A stretch of 64,000 nt of DNA, taken from Eleftheria terrae. GTDB lineage: Bacteria > Pseudomonadota > Gammaproteobacteria > Burkholderiales > Burkholderiaceae_C. Below the pieces are notes generated by a model that made no database searches, was not told where the DNA came from, and saw only the letters and a program-made list of their open reading frames with translations. The stretch's first letter is position 1; every line of letters starts with the position of its first letter. The stretch spans positions 62,001 through 126,000 of the forward strand of contig NZ_CP106952.1 of NCBI RefSeq assembly GCF_030419005.1, written 5' to 3'. Positions 26,926 to 35,131 of the stretch are shown here, piece by piece. The position numbers and the translations under genes are program-made.

Positions 26926-27819
26926 TCAGGCCAGGCCCATCAAGGCGCGATGCACGGCAACGCCGGCAATGGCGCCGTCGCCGACCGCCAGGCTCACCGA
27001 GCCGGCCATCCTCGCCGCGTCGCCGCAGGCGAAGACGCCGGCAACGGTGGTGGCCTTGATGGCATCGGTCTTGATGAAGCTGCCGAGCGGCCCGTCCTCC
27101 AGTTCACAGCCCAGCTGGCTCGCCAGCGGGCTGCTGAGGCTGCTGCGCGGAGCGACGAACAGGCCTGCCAGCGCCAACCGGCGACCGTTCTGCATCACGA
27201 CTTCCACTCCCCCCGCCCCTTCCAGGCTATCGACGCGACCCGGCTCGACGGTGACCCCCCGCGCATGCAGGCTCGCCCGCTGCTCTGCATCCGGTTCGAA
27301 GGCGTCGTTCAGGAAGAAGGTGGTGGGTCCCCAGTCGGGCAGCATCAAGGCCTGGTGCAGCGACACCTCCGATGTCGCCAGCACGCCGAGGGGCGCCTGG
27401 TTCAGCTCATAGCCATGGCAATAGGGGCAGTGAAACACATGCCGGCCCCACCGCTCGGCCAGCCCGGGAAGATCGGGCAGGTGGTCCCGGACGCCGCCGG
27501 CAAGGATCAGTTGCCGGCCGAAATGCGAGCCGCCGCCCTGGACTGATACGACAAAGCCGCCCTCTGCCGGCCGCGCCTGCTCGGCGACGCCGCTGAGCCA
27601 GTCGACGCTGGGGTACTCCATCAGCTGCGCCCGCCCTTGCGCCGCCACCGCCGCAGGATCGCTTCCGTCCTGCGTCAGGAAGCCATGGCTGGTGGCGGCA
27701 AACCGGTTGCGCCGCACGCCGGCATCGATCATCAGCACCCGGCGCCGGGCCCGTGCCAGCGGCAGCGCGGCCGACAGGCCGGCATAGCTGCCACCCACAA
27801 CGATCACGTCGTAGTTCAT
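26926..27819 (-). CDS. Thioredoxin reductase-like FAD/NAD(P)-dependent oxidoreductase
   Basis: Flavoprotein of 297 aa. FAD-binding YDVIVVGGSYAGLSAALPLA is at the N-terminus, a CPYC redox pair sits in FHCPYCHGYEL (about residue 130), and the C-terminal FAD motif is VFACGDAARM. It is the size of thioredoxin reductase but closer to the stand-alone 'NAD(P)/FAD-dependent oxidoreductase' group that accompanies small Rrf2 regulators. The NAD-binding glycine motif is degenerate (GVLATSEVSLHQAL in place of GxGxxA), so pyridine nucleotide use is uncertain. The ATG at 27819 has an AAGGAG ribosome site. The gene lies 97 bp downstream of the Rrf2 gene. Confidence 0.85.
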   Translation of the reverse strand: MNYDVIVVGGSYAGLSAALPLARARRRVLMIDAGVRRNRFAATSHGFLTQDGSDPAAVAAQGRAQLMEYPSVDWLSGVAEQARPAEGGFVVSVQGGGSHFGRQLILAGGVRDHLPDLPGLAERWGRHVFHCPYCHGYELNQAPLGVLATSEVSLHQALMLPDWGPTTFFLNDAFEPDAEQRASLHARGVTVEPGRVDSLEGAGGVEVVMQNGRRLALAGLFVAPRSSLSSPLASQLGCELEDGPLGSFIKTDAIKATTVAGVFACGDAARMAGSVSLAVGDGAIAGVAVHRALMGLA

Positions 27820-27842
27820 CGGTTCCACTCCTTCTTCGCTTC

Positions 27843-27863
27843 ATGCAACTTCATATGCTACAT
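27843..27863. promoter_or_regulatory. Imperfect dyad between the Rrf2 and flavoprotein genes
   Basis: On the minus strand ATGTAGC and GTTGCAT half-sites are separated by ATATGAA, giving an imperfect dyad in an AT-rich patch 24 bp upstream of the flavoprotein start. It is a plausible Rrf2 operator or promoter element; this is inference. Confidence 0.3.
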
Positions 27864-27916
27864 GATAGGCCGACGAAGCGCAGCGGTCGGCTTCTGCCTT
27901 GCCGTAGGGGGGGGTT

Positions 27917-28375
27917 TCAGTCGTGGTGTCCGGCTGTGGCCTGGTGGCGACCCTGCCGGCAGCGCCCGTCGAAATCGCGCGCAAGCGACGCCAGTGAGAC
28001 CGAGCCGAGGCGCTGGATCAGCAGGGCCTCCGCGGTCTGCAAGGCGTCCTTCAGCGCTGCATTGACCACCTGTTCGACGGCACATGACGGGTTGTCATCG
28101 CCGGTGCCGATGGCAAAGATCTTCGGGCCGCCAAGGGCAGTGTGGATGTCCAGCAGCGTCACCCGCTCCAGCTCGCAGGCGAGCGTCCATCCCCCGCCGT
28201 GCCCCTTCTCCGAATGCACATAACCTGCCCGCCGAAGGCCAGCCATGGTCCGGCGGACCACCGCGGCATTGGTGTTCAGCATGGCAGCGATTTGTTCTGA
28301 GGTGTAGGGCTGGTCCTGCCTGCTCATGTGCAGCAGGACATGCAGCATTCGCGAAAGGCGGCTGTCTGGGCGCAT
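27917..28375 (-). CDS. Rrf2-family transcriptional regulator
   Basis: Winged-helix protein of 152 aa (RLSRMLHVLLHMSRQ, then EQIAAMLNTNAAVVRRTMAGLRRAGYVHSEKGHGGGWTLA). It lacks the three-cysteine cluster that binds an iron-sulfur centre in IscR and NsrR: only one cysteine (NPSCAVEQ) lies in that region. It is therefore of the YwnA-like, non-cluster type that usually senses thiol stress. The downstream CPYC flavoprotein gene is the probable target. The frame is open far upstream, but only the ATG at 28375 gives the family N-terminus. Confidence 0.87.
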   Translation of the reverse strand: MRPDSRLSRMLHVLLHMSRQDQPYTSEQIAAMLNTNAAVVRRTMAGLRRAGYVHSEKGHGGGWTLACELERVTLLDIHTALGGPKIFAIGTGDDNPSCAVEQVVNAALKDALQTAEALLIQRLGSVSLASLARDFDGRCRQGRHQATAGHHD

Positions 28376-28662
28376 AGGGCGTACTGTCGCACACCCGGCG
28401 GCGCTTGGGCGCCAGCGGGCAGGGGACGACACCGAGCCAGGGTGCCGCAAGGCCGGCAGGCCGGTGTGCCCCTGGGTCCGGCACGCATCTCCTGCATCCC
28501 GAGGCAGACACTCACTGCTGAAGCATCGGCGTGGCAGAAGGCGAACCGCCCCTGCCCATCGCGGTGCGGAGCGGGGCCGCAGCGCGCCTGCCGGCCATTG
28601 GAGCAAGGCCATCGGCCACTGATATGCTGCCCTCACCTCCCGGCACCTTCAGGCGCTGACCC

Positions 28663-29118
28663 ATGAGCCCCATCACCGTCACCACGCACCTGGACGACGA
28701 AGCGGACGCAGCAGCCGCCGTCGACCGTGGCCTGGGCGACCACAACGTTGCTGTCGCGCCGCTGCACGACGTTCGACCGTTGTCCTGCTTCGCGCGCTCG
28801 GAGAGAGAAGGCGTGGTGGGCGGCGCGGTGGGCCGCCGCTGGGGCGCTTGTGTGGAGTTGCAGCAGCTGTGGGTGGCGGAGCGTTTCCGCCGTCAGGGCC
28901 TCGGCCGCCAGCTGGTGCTGGCCTTCGAGGCGGCAGCGGCGGGCTGCGGTTGCCGCCACGCCTACCTTGACACCTTCAGCTTCCAGAGCCCGGCCATGTA
29001 CCAGCGGTTGGGGTATGAGCTGGCGCACGAGCAGGCCGGCTTTCCGGGCGGCATCGTGCGCTACCACTTCGTCAAGCGCTTGCCGGCGGCTCGCACGGAG
29101 CCGGCCGGCGGTGCCTGA
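28663..29118 (+). CDS. GNAT-family N-acetyltransferase
   Basis: Protein of 151 aa with the acetyl-CoA pyrophosphate-binding motif RFRRQGLGRQL (about 72-82) and the C-terminal fold segments CGCRHAYLDTFSFQSPAMYQRLGYE typical of GNAT enzymes. Acceptor unknown. The gene is divergent from the Rrf2 gene with a 287-bp gap in which I see no other gene. Confidence 0.88.
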   Translation: MSPITVTTHLDDEADAAAAVDRGLGDHNVAVAPLHDVRPLSCFARSEREGVVGGAVGRRWGACVELQQLWVAERFRRQGLGRQLVLAFEAAAAGCGCRHAYLDTFSFQSPAMYQRLGYELAHEQAGFPGGIVRYHFVKRLPAARTEPAGGA

Positions 29119-29200
29119 GGACACCGGGCGCGGTGCCGGTGGTGCCCCGCCCGCGCGCCGGGCAGTGCTCCGGTGCGCTGCCTGGGCCGCGCACCGAGCG

Positions 29201-30763
29201 TCAGCCGCGGATCAGGTGGTCGAAGGCGCTGAGGGCCGCCTTCGCGCCGTCGCCGGCGGCGATGACGATCTGCTTGTACGGCACCGTGGTGGCGTCACCA
29301 GCAGCGAAGACGCCGGGCACCGAGGTGTGGCCCTTGGCATCCACCACGATCTCGCCAAAGCGGGACAGCTCCACGGTGCCCTTCAGCCATTCGGTGTTGG
29401 GCACCAGGCCGATCTGCACGAACACGCCGGCCAACGGCACTTGGCGCAGCTCCTCGCTCACACGGTCCTTGAAGGTCAGCCCGGTGACCTTGCTGCCGTC
29501 GCCATTGATCTCGGTGGTCTGGGCATTGGTGTGCACGGTGACGTTCGGCAGGCTGTGCAGCTTCTTCACCAGCACCGCGTCCGCCTTCAGCTGGTCGGCG
29601 AACTCGATGAGGGTGACATGCTCGACAATGCCAGCCAGGTCGATCGCGGCCTCGACGCCGGAGTTGCCCCCGCCGATCACGGCCACCCGCTTGCCCTTGA
29701 ACAGCGGGCCATCGCAGTGCGGGCAGTAGGCGACGCCCTTGTTGCGGTACTCCTGCTCACCCGGCACGTTGACGTTGCGCCAGCGGGCACCGGTCGACAG
29801 GATCACGGTGCGGCCGCGCACCACCCCACCATTGGCCAGCTGCACCTGTACCGGCTCGCCTGGCTGGGACGGCGGGATGAGCTTCTCGCCACGCTGCAGG
29901 TTCATGATCTCCACGCCATAGGCCCGGGCGTGCGACTCGAGCGCCTGCGCGAACTTGGGCCCGTCGGTGGCCAGCACCGAGATGTAGTTCTCGATGCCCA
30001 GGGTGTCCATCACCTGGCCACCGAAACGCTCGGCCACCACGCCGGTGCGGATGCCCTTGCGCGCCGCATAGACGGCGGCGGCCGCACCGGCCGGCCCGCC
30101 GCCGACGATCAGCACGTCGTAGGGCGCCTTGGCCGACAGCAACTCGGCATCGCGCGCTGCCCGGTTGGTATCCAGCTTGGAGACGATCTCCTCGAGGTCC
30201 ATGCGGCCCTGGCCGAACTGCTGGCCATTCAGGAAGATCATCGGCACGGCCAGGATCTCGCGGCGCTCCACCTCGTCACGAAACAGCGCGCCATCGATGG
30301 TCACGACATGCACGTTCGGGTTCAGCACCGCCATCAGGTTGAGCGCCTGCACCACGTCCGGGCAGTTGTGGCAGGTCAGCGACATGAAGACCTCGAAGCG
30401 GAACTCGCCCTGCAGGTTCTTCACCTGGGCGATCAGCTCCTCTTCGATCTTGGGCGGATGGCCGCCCACCTGCAGCAGGGCCAGCACCAGCGAGGTGAAC
30501 TCATGGCCCATCGGAATGGCGGCGAAGCGCAGGTCCATTGACGTGCCGACGCGCTGCAGGCTGAAGGAGGGACGGCGCACATCGGTGCGGTTCGCGTCGT
30601 CGAGCTTGAGCGAGATCTTGTCCGACAGGGACACGATGTCGTTCAGCAGGCCCTGCATTTCCTGGGAGGCGGGCGTGTCGTCCAGCGCCGCCACGATCTC
30701 GATCGGCTGGGTCACGCGCTCCAGGTAGGACTTCAACTGGGTTTTCAGGCTGTCGTCGAGCAT
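29201..30763 (-). CDS. ahpF: Alkyl hydroperoxide reductase subunit F
   Basis: Flavoprotein disulfide reductase of 520 aa that passes electrons from NADH to AhpC. It aligns throughout with E. coli AhpF. The N-terminal double-thioredoxin domain carries the [15 protein letters not shown] redox pair, then come FAD motif [21 protein letters not shown], active-site pair [11 protein letters not shown] motif [17 protein letters not shown] and C-terminal FAD motif [12 protein letters not shown]. The ATG at 30763 ([10 protein letters not shown]) matches E. coli and has a GAGAGGTG ribosome site. It is downstream of ahpC, from which it is separated by a terminator-like hairpin. Confidence 0.97.
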   Translation of the reverse strand: MLDDSLKTQLKSYLERVTQPIEIVAALDDTPASQEMQGLLNDIVSLSDKISLKLDDANRTDVRRPSFSLQRVGTSMDLRFAAIPMGHEFTSLVLALLQVGGHPPKIEEELIAQVKNLQGEFRFEVFMSLTCHNCPDVVQALNLMAVLNPNVHVVTIDGALFRDEVERREILAVPMIFLNGQQFGQGRMDLEEIVSKLDTNRAARDAELLSAKAPYDVLIVGGGPAGAAAAVYAARKGIRTGVVAERFGGQVMDTLGIENYISVLATDGPKFAQALESHARAYGVEIMNLQRGEKLIPPSQPGEPVQVQLANGGVVRGRTVILSTGARWRNVNVPGEQEYRNKGVAYCPHCDGPLFKGKRVAVIGGGNSGVEAAIDLAGIVEHVTLIEFADQLKADAVLVKKLHSLPNVTVHTNAQTTEINGDGSKVTGLTFKDRVSEELRQVPLAGVFVQIGLVPNTEWLKGTVELSRFGEIVVDAKGHTSVPGVFAAGDATTVPYKQIVIAAGDGAKAALSAFDHLIRG

Positions 30764-30796
30764 GGAATACACCTCTCAGGAATTCGGAAAAAGAAA

Positions 30797-30826
30797 GGCC
30801 GCGCGCCTCGCCCGAGGCGGGCGGCC
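30797..30826 (-). terminator. Intrinsic terminator between ahpC and ahpF
   Basis: Read on the minus strand, a GC-rich stem (GGCCGC...GCGGCC, with inner GCCTC/GAGGC) is followed by a T-rich tract TTTCTTTTT. It lies between ahpC and ahpF, ending 24 bp before the ahpF start. It probably lowers ahpF transcription relative to ahpC. A second small hairpin (CGGCAC/GTGCCG, 30861-30875) lies just after the ahpC stop. Confidence 0.65.
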
Positions 30827-30882
30827 GGTGCCGTCTGGTCGACGGCCGGAGTTCAACAAACGGCACCGAGTGCCGTCGGACC

Positions 30883-31446
30883 TCAGATCTTGCCGACCAG
30901 ATCCAGCGAGGGGGTCAGCGTCGCGGCGCCTTCCTGCCACTTGGCGGGGCACACCTGGCCCGGGTTCTTCGCGACGTACTGGGCTGCCTTCAGCTTGCGC
31001 AGCGTTTCCTTCACATCGCGGGCAATCGCGTTGTCGTGGATTTCCAGGGTCTTGATGACGCCGTCGGGGTTCACAACGAAGGTGCCGCGCAGGGCCAGGC
31101 CTTCTTCATCGATGTGCACGCCAAAGGCGCGGGTCAGTTGGTGGGTCGGGTCGCCGATCAGCGGGAACTTGGCCTTGCCGACAGCCGGCGAGGTCTCGTG
31201 CCACACCTTGTGGGCGAAGTGCGTGTCGGTGGTCACGATGTAGACCTCGGCGCCCAGCTTCTGGAACTCGGCATAGTTCTCGGCCGCGTCTTCCACTTCA
31301 GTGGGGCAATTGAAGGTGAAGGCGGCCGGCATGAAGATGAACACGGACCACTTGCCCTTCACCGAATCGTTGCTGACGTCGACGAACTTGCCGTTGTGGA
31401 ATGCGGTGGCCTTGAACGGCTGCAGTTGGGTGTTGATCAGAGACAT
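30883..31446 (-). CDS. ahpC: Alkyl hydroperoxide reductase subunit C (2-Cys peroxiredoxin)
   Basis: Typical 2-Cys peroxiredoxin of 187 aa that reduces peroxides in the cytoplasm and is recycled by AhpF. The peroxidatic cysteine is C47 in AAFTFNCPTEVED and the resolving cysteine is in GQVCPAKW near the C-terminus. The ATG at 31446 gives the standard MSLINTQLQPF start and has an AGGAG ribosome site. Confidence 0.97.
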   Translation of the reverse strand: MSLINTQLQPFKATAFHNGKFVDVSNDSVKGKWSVFIFMPAAFTFNCPTEVEDAAENYAEFQKLGAEVYIVTTDTHFAHKVWHETSPAVGKAKFPLIGDPTHQLTRAFGVHIDEEGLALRGTFVVNPDGVIKTLEIHDNAIARDVKETLRKLKAAQYVAKNPGQVCPAKWQEGAATLTPSLDLVGKI

Positions 31447-31487
31447 CGCTACTCCTGGGATTGGGTTGGTTGGGATCGGAAGACTGT

Positions 31488-31502
31488 ATGGTACAAAGCT
31501 AT
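31488..31502 (-). promoter_or_regulatory. Possible OxyR half-site upstream of ahpC
   Basis: On the minus strand ATAGCTTTGTACCAT matches the OxyR pattern ATAG-N7-CTAT with one mismatch in the second block, 42 bp upstream of the ahpC start. The second half expected for a full tetrameric site is not convincing. Confidence 0.3.
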
Positions 31503-31995
31503 AAGCGGCTTGTCTTTCATAGTTTCCAAATGCCGCCATTGACGGGGGCTATGAGCGCGATCGCCATTCGGTGGCATTCACGTCCTTGCGCCGCGCCGGC
31601 GCGGCCGGCAGGGGGTGGATCAGCGGTCAGTGCCGCGTCCGTGGCGGCAGCGCGTGGGGTGTGCCGCTTCGGTGGCCGATTCGGCCGGTCGCCCGGGCCT
31701 GCGCCTCAGGACCGTCCCTGTGTCTGGAACGCCGGCGCGGCCGGCACACCGCGGTGCCGGATCACCCTAACACACCGGGGAGCGTCCCAGCGGCGGCTTT
31801 GCGGCTGGCTGCGGCGAGCCTGCCCGGCGCTGCGGCGCAAGCTGCACGGGAGCAGCGCCGGTCAGCACACCTCGCGCGCCGGCCGCCTCATTGCCTTTGC
31901 CTCGGTCGGTCCGCACCGGGCCGCGGCGGTTGCGATCCATTGCCGCACCGGCATGCCGCCGCTCCTTGCGGAGCCCTCGGCATGCCGACACGGCA
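31503..31995. other. Intergenic region between ahpC and the lectin-peptidase gene
   Basis: About 490 bp. The part next to ahpC is AT-richer (31480-31560) and should contain its promoter; the rest is GC-rich with no gene I can support. Confidence 0.4.
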
Positions 31996-33951
31996 CTAGG
32001 CGCGGCCGACCCAGATGTGCTCCAGCATGTAAGGCAGCAGGCGATCGCTCGTCGCCTTGTCCTCCGGCAACGCGTCCGCCAGGGTGCCGACATACCATTT
32101 CTCGACGATTTCGGCCTGCTGCTCCAGGTTGTAGTCACCCCAGGGTCGCAGCTCCTCGAGGTTGATCTCATAGCCACCGGTGCCATGGATGGTCTGGGTC
32201 CACAGTGCGTCCATCAGCCATGCGCCGTTCGAGGCGTTGTGCTCGATCTGCCAGGCATGCACCAGTTCGTGCACCAACAATGCTGGCTTCTGGTCCATCA
32301 ACGTGTTCCTTTCGAACCACTTGTCGGTCAGGTTGATGTAGATCTTCCCTCCGGGCCCCGGGAACACGAACTTCGCCCCGCGGCCGCCGGTGGTGTCGGT
32401 GACCACCATCCGGTCGCGGGCCGGCAAGGTCCCCTTGAAGATGGCCTGTGCCCACTCGTACTCGCCCGGTTGGCCTGCTCGGTCCGGATCGTCCGCCGAG
32501 GTCAGCAAGCGCTGCCGCTCGCCCAGCCGGGCGAGGCCATCGGCCAGCAACGCATAGAGCGTGCCGTTGGGCCCGGCCAGCCAGAGGTAGCCGCCGATCA
32601 TGCGCAGGCCGGAGGAGAATGAGCCGGTGAGGGGCCAGGCGACGAGCTGCGTGACGAGGAACACCACCTTGCCGATGCCGGTCGAGAACAGCACGGTGCC
32701 GATGGTCCACTTCACCATCGTGTCGAAAGCGTCCTCCAACAGGCCGGTGATGCGTCCGTCGCGCTCATGCGCCACGTCGAAGCGGGCCGCGCGCTCGATC
32801 TCCTCGAAGTCGCGGCGCACGTCCTCGCTGTGTGTCGTCTCGTCCCACTTCACGTCGCGCGGGCTGCTGCTCAGGATCTTGGCGCCGAGGTGGCCAGACT
32901 TGGGCAAGGCCAGCACGGTCTGCCCGCCCTGGTAGGTGTCGCCATAAGTAAGGTGGGCGACGATGCGGAAGTCGACCGACTGCCCTTCCCCGTGCTCATG
33001 CCCCTGGAAGCGCACGCTGCCGTCGGGCCGCAGCGTCACCGAGAGCCAGCCATCGTTGCCTTCCCACTTGCGGAAGTACTCCAGCCGCGGCGTGTCGGTG
33101 GCCCATACGGCGGCATCACCATCGTAGAGGACCAGGTTGCCGTCGTTCTGCAGAACCAGGCGGGCACCGGGATGCCCATGGGTGGCGCTGTCCCAGACGG
33201 GCTCGCCATCGGGTCCATAGATCACCAGGTTGCCGTCGCCCTGCATCAGGCACACCTCGGCCGCCTTGCCGTGCGTGCCGGACGACCACAGGGCGGTGCG
33301 GTCCTGGCCGATCCGGTTGCGGTACAGCACGAGGTTGCCGTCACCCTGGAACACCAGCGAGAACCGGCCATCGGCCGAGGTGATGGCGCCGTCCGGGTGC
33401 AAGGCATCCTCCGGACGCAGGGTGTCTCCCTGCGGCGTGCGGCCGGTGGGGGGCAGCGGCCCTTGCACCGTGTTGGATGCCCACACGGCGACGCCGTCCG
33501 GCCGGTAGAGCACCAGGTTGCCGTCGTCCTGCAAGACCAGGCGGCTGCCGGGTGCACCGGTGGCGCTGTCCCAGACATGGCTGCCGTCGGCGCCGGAGAC
33601 GACCAGGTTGCCGTCGCCCTGCATGAAGCAGCGTCCGGCCGAGACCGGAATGCGCGGGATGATGGACAAGGGCCGCAGCGGGTCCCACAGGCCCTTGCGC
33701 CCGTGGTAGGGATAGTGCTTGTACAGCACCAGGTGGCCATCGCTCTCGTAGGCCAGCGAGTAGCGCCCGTTGGCCGAGGTGAGCGACGCTCCGGGTGGCA
33801 GGTACTGTTCGGCCCACATGACGTCCCCGTGCGCCACCGTGGGGGGTGGAGGAGACGGCGGCACGGGGGCCGGGGGGGACGGCACGTGGATCACCGGCGG
33901 GCGATCGTCCGGGTCGGTCGGGTCGGTGGTGTCTTGGTCGCGGCGACGCAT
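31996..33951 (-). CDS. Bulb-type lectin-repeat protein with C-terminal HExxH metallopeptidase-like domain
   Basis: Protein of 651 aa. After a charged, proline-rich N-terminus (1-45) come tandem bulb-type (GNA/mannose-binding) lectin units to about residue 290. At least five QxDGNLVxY-like sites are visible (MQGDGNLVVSG, LQDDGNLVLY, FQGDGNLVLY, MQGDGNLVIY, LQNDGNLVLY). A middle region (about 290-450) has a hydrophobic stretch (WTIGTVLFSTGIGKVVFLVTQLVAWPL). The C-terminus carries ALLVHELVHAWQIEH, a zinc-type HExxH site. No classical signal peptide is seen. The ATG at 33951 has a GGGAG ribosome site. It may bind sugars and cleave protein at a cell surface, or be an effector. Function is inferred from domains only. 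Confidence 0.8.
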   Translation of the reverse strand: MRRRDQDTTDPTDPDDRPPVIHVPSPPAPVPPSPPPPTVAHGDVMWAEQYLPPGASLTSANGRYSLAYESDGHLVLYKHYPYHGRKGLWDPLRPLSIIPRIPVSAGRCFMQGDGNLVVSGADGSHVWDSATGAPGSRLVLQDDGNLVLYRPDGVAVWASNTVQGPLPPTGRTPQGDTLRPEDALHPDGAITSADGRFSLVFQGDGNLVLYRNRIGQDRTALWSSGTHGKAAEVCLMQGDGNLVIYGPDGEPVWDSATHGHPGARLVLQNDGNLVLYDGDAAVWATDTPRLEYFRKWEGNDGWLSVTLRPDGSVRFQGHEHGEGQSVDFRIVAHLTYGDTYQGGQTVLALPKSGHLGAKILSSSPRDVKWDETTHSEDVRRDFEEIERAARFDVAHERDGRITGLLEDAFDTMVKWTIGTVLFSTGIGKVVFLVTQLVAWPLTGSFSSGLRMIGGYLWLAGPNGTLYALLADGLARLGERQRLLTSADDPDRAGQPGEYEWAQAIFKGTLPARDRMVVTDTTGGRGAKFVFPGPGGKIYINLTDKWFERNTLMDQKPALLVHELVHAWQIEHNASNGAWLMDALWTQTIHGTGGYEINLEELRPWGDYNLEQQAEIVEKWYVGTLADALPEDKATSDRLLPYMLEHIWVGRA

Positions 33952-34444
33952 GGGAACTCCCTGAAGTGGTTGGAACTGCGTGCAGCGCGCATCCCGGGCC
34001 AGGGCCCGGCGGCGCGCCATCGGCCCGCCGCGGACAGGCCGTGGTGGACCGATGGCATCAACATAGGCGCGATTCCCCATCCGCGATGTCCCGCGGACGT
34101 GGGACATCAGGCACCCCGCCGAGCGTGCGAGAGTCCGGCGTTTGCCGAGGTGGTGAAGATGTGAATCGGACCGTTGCCCTCTGCAGCAAGGCTGCGTGTC
34201 CCCTCAACACGGTATCCCTGACCCGGGGCAACCCGGTAGAGTGGCGCCGTGCTCGGAGCGCAGCGCGAGTGACCGGCTTCAGGAGGGCAAGGTGGCAGCA
34301 CTCAGCGAGCGGCCCGCGCACCACGCAGTGGGTTGGCAGGCAGCGTAGCCGGCATCGGCCAGCGCCGCTGCCTCCTTCGGCCGAACCGCGGCGGATGGCC
34401 GCCGCCGCACCCGGGCAGGCGCCGGCCACCCAGCCCTGGAAGGA
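33952..34444. other. Intergenic region, no gene seen
   Basis: About 490 bp upstream of the lectin-peptidase gene and downstream of the VOC-family gene. Short open frames occur on both strands, but none has a ribosome site plus recognisable sequence. The lectin-peptidase promoter should lie here. Confidence 0.4.
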
Positions 34445-34813
34445 TCAGCCGCCCGACCCCGGCCCGGCCTGCCCGACTTCGATCAGCAGGCCGCCCGGTG
34501 CCCGGCAATAGAAGCGCAGCGCGCCGCGGCTGCGCTCCAGCGGCGCAAGGTAGGCACCTGATTGCACGAGGCGCGCATGCTGGGCGATCACCTCCGCTTC
34601 ATGGTCCAGGAGAAAGCCCAGGTGGAACATCTGCGGATGGGCCTCGCCCGGCGGCAGGGGCATCAGCACCAGGCTCAGGCCGCTGTCATCCTCGAGCGCG
34701 GCAAAGGCGCGGGTGGCCCTTGCGGCCAGCAAGGAGAAACCGAAGTGCTCGCACAGGAACGCGGCCGTTGCCGGGACGTCGGTGCTGCACAGGTGCAGGT
34801 GATTGATGTGCAT
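34445..34813 (-). CDS. VOC/glyoxalase-fold protein
   Basis: Protein of 122 aa with the vicinal-oxygen-chelate fold: an N-terminal INHLHLCSTDVPATAAFLCEHFGF half with a metal-ligand-like histidine, and a C-terminal FYCRAPGGLLIEVGQ half with the usual glutamate. Members include dioxygenases, glyoxalase I and fosfomycin/bleomycin resistance proteins; the reaction cannot be assigned. The ATG at 34813 has a TGGAGG ribosome site, so the longer frame to 35008 is rejected. Confidence 0.85.
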   Translation of the reverse strand: MHINHLHLCSTDVPATAAFLCEHFGFSLLAARATRAFAALEDDSGLSLVLMPLPPGEAHPQMFHLGFLLDHEAEVIAQHARLVQSGAYLAPLERSRGALRFYCRAPGGLLIEVGQAGPGSGG

Positions 34814-35131
34814 CGAAAGCCTCCAGGAATGGATGGGCTCGCCGGTGCACCAGCACGAGAACGCACACGGACGAGCCCGGGACACCAGCGTGTCGGGATC
34901 GTCGTGGGTTCTCACAGGCGCTGTGGAACAGAGCTCCCCGCGCCGCGGGGCGGCTCGAGGAGGGGTCGGGCTTACCGGAACCGACCCTGCCTTTTTCGAC
35001 GTCGGCACTGTAGCAGAGGCGGCACCTCGGGCGCCGGGCCCTTACGCCGTGCGGGAAGTCCGCCAAGGCCGCTGCTGCGCCGGGCCCTTCATGCGACCGG
35101 CCACCTACAATGCCCCGCAACTTGGAGTTCC
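34814..35131. other. Divergent intergenic region
   Basis: About 318 bp between the VOC gene and the plus-strand glycosyltransferase; likely holds both promoters. No gene or clear operator. Confidence 0.4.

Noticed and set aside
31488..31560. Full OxyR tetrameric site upstream of ahpC
   Set aside because: Only one half matches with the right spacing; other ATAG/CTAT words are out of register (20 instead of 22 bp).
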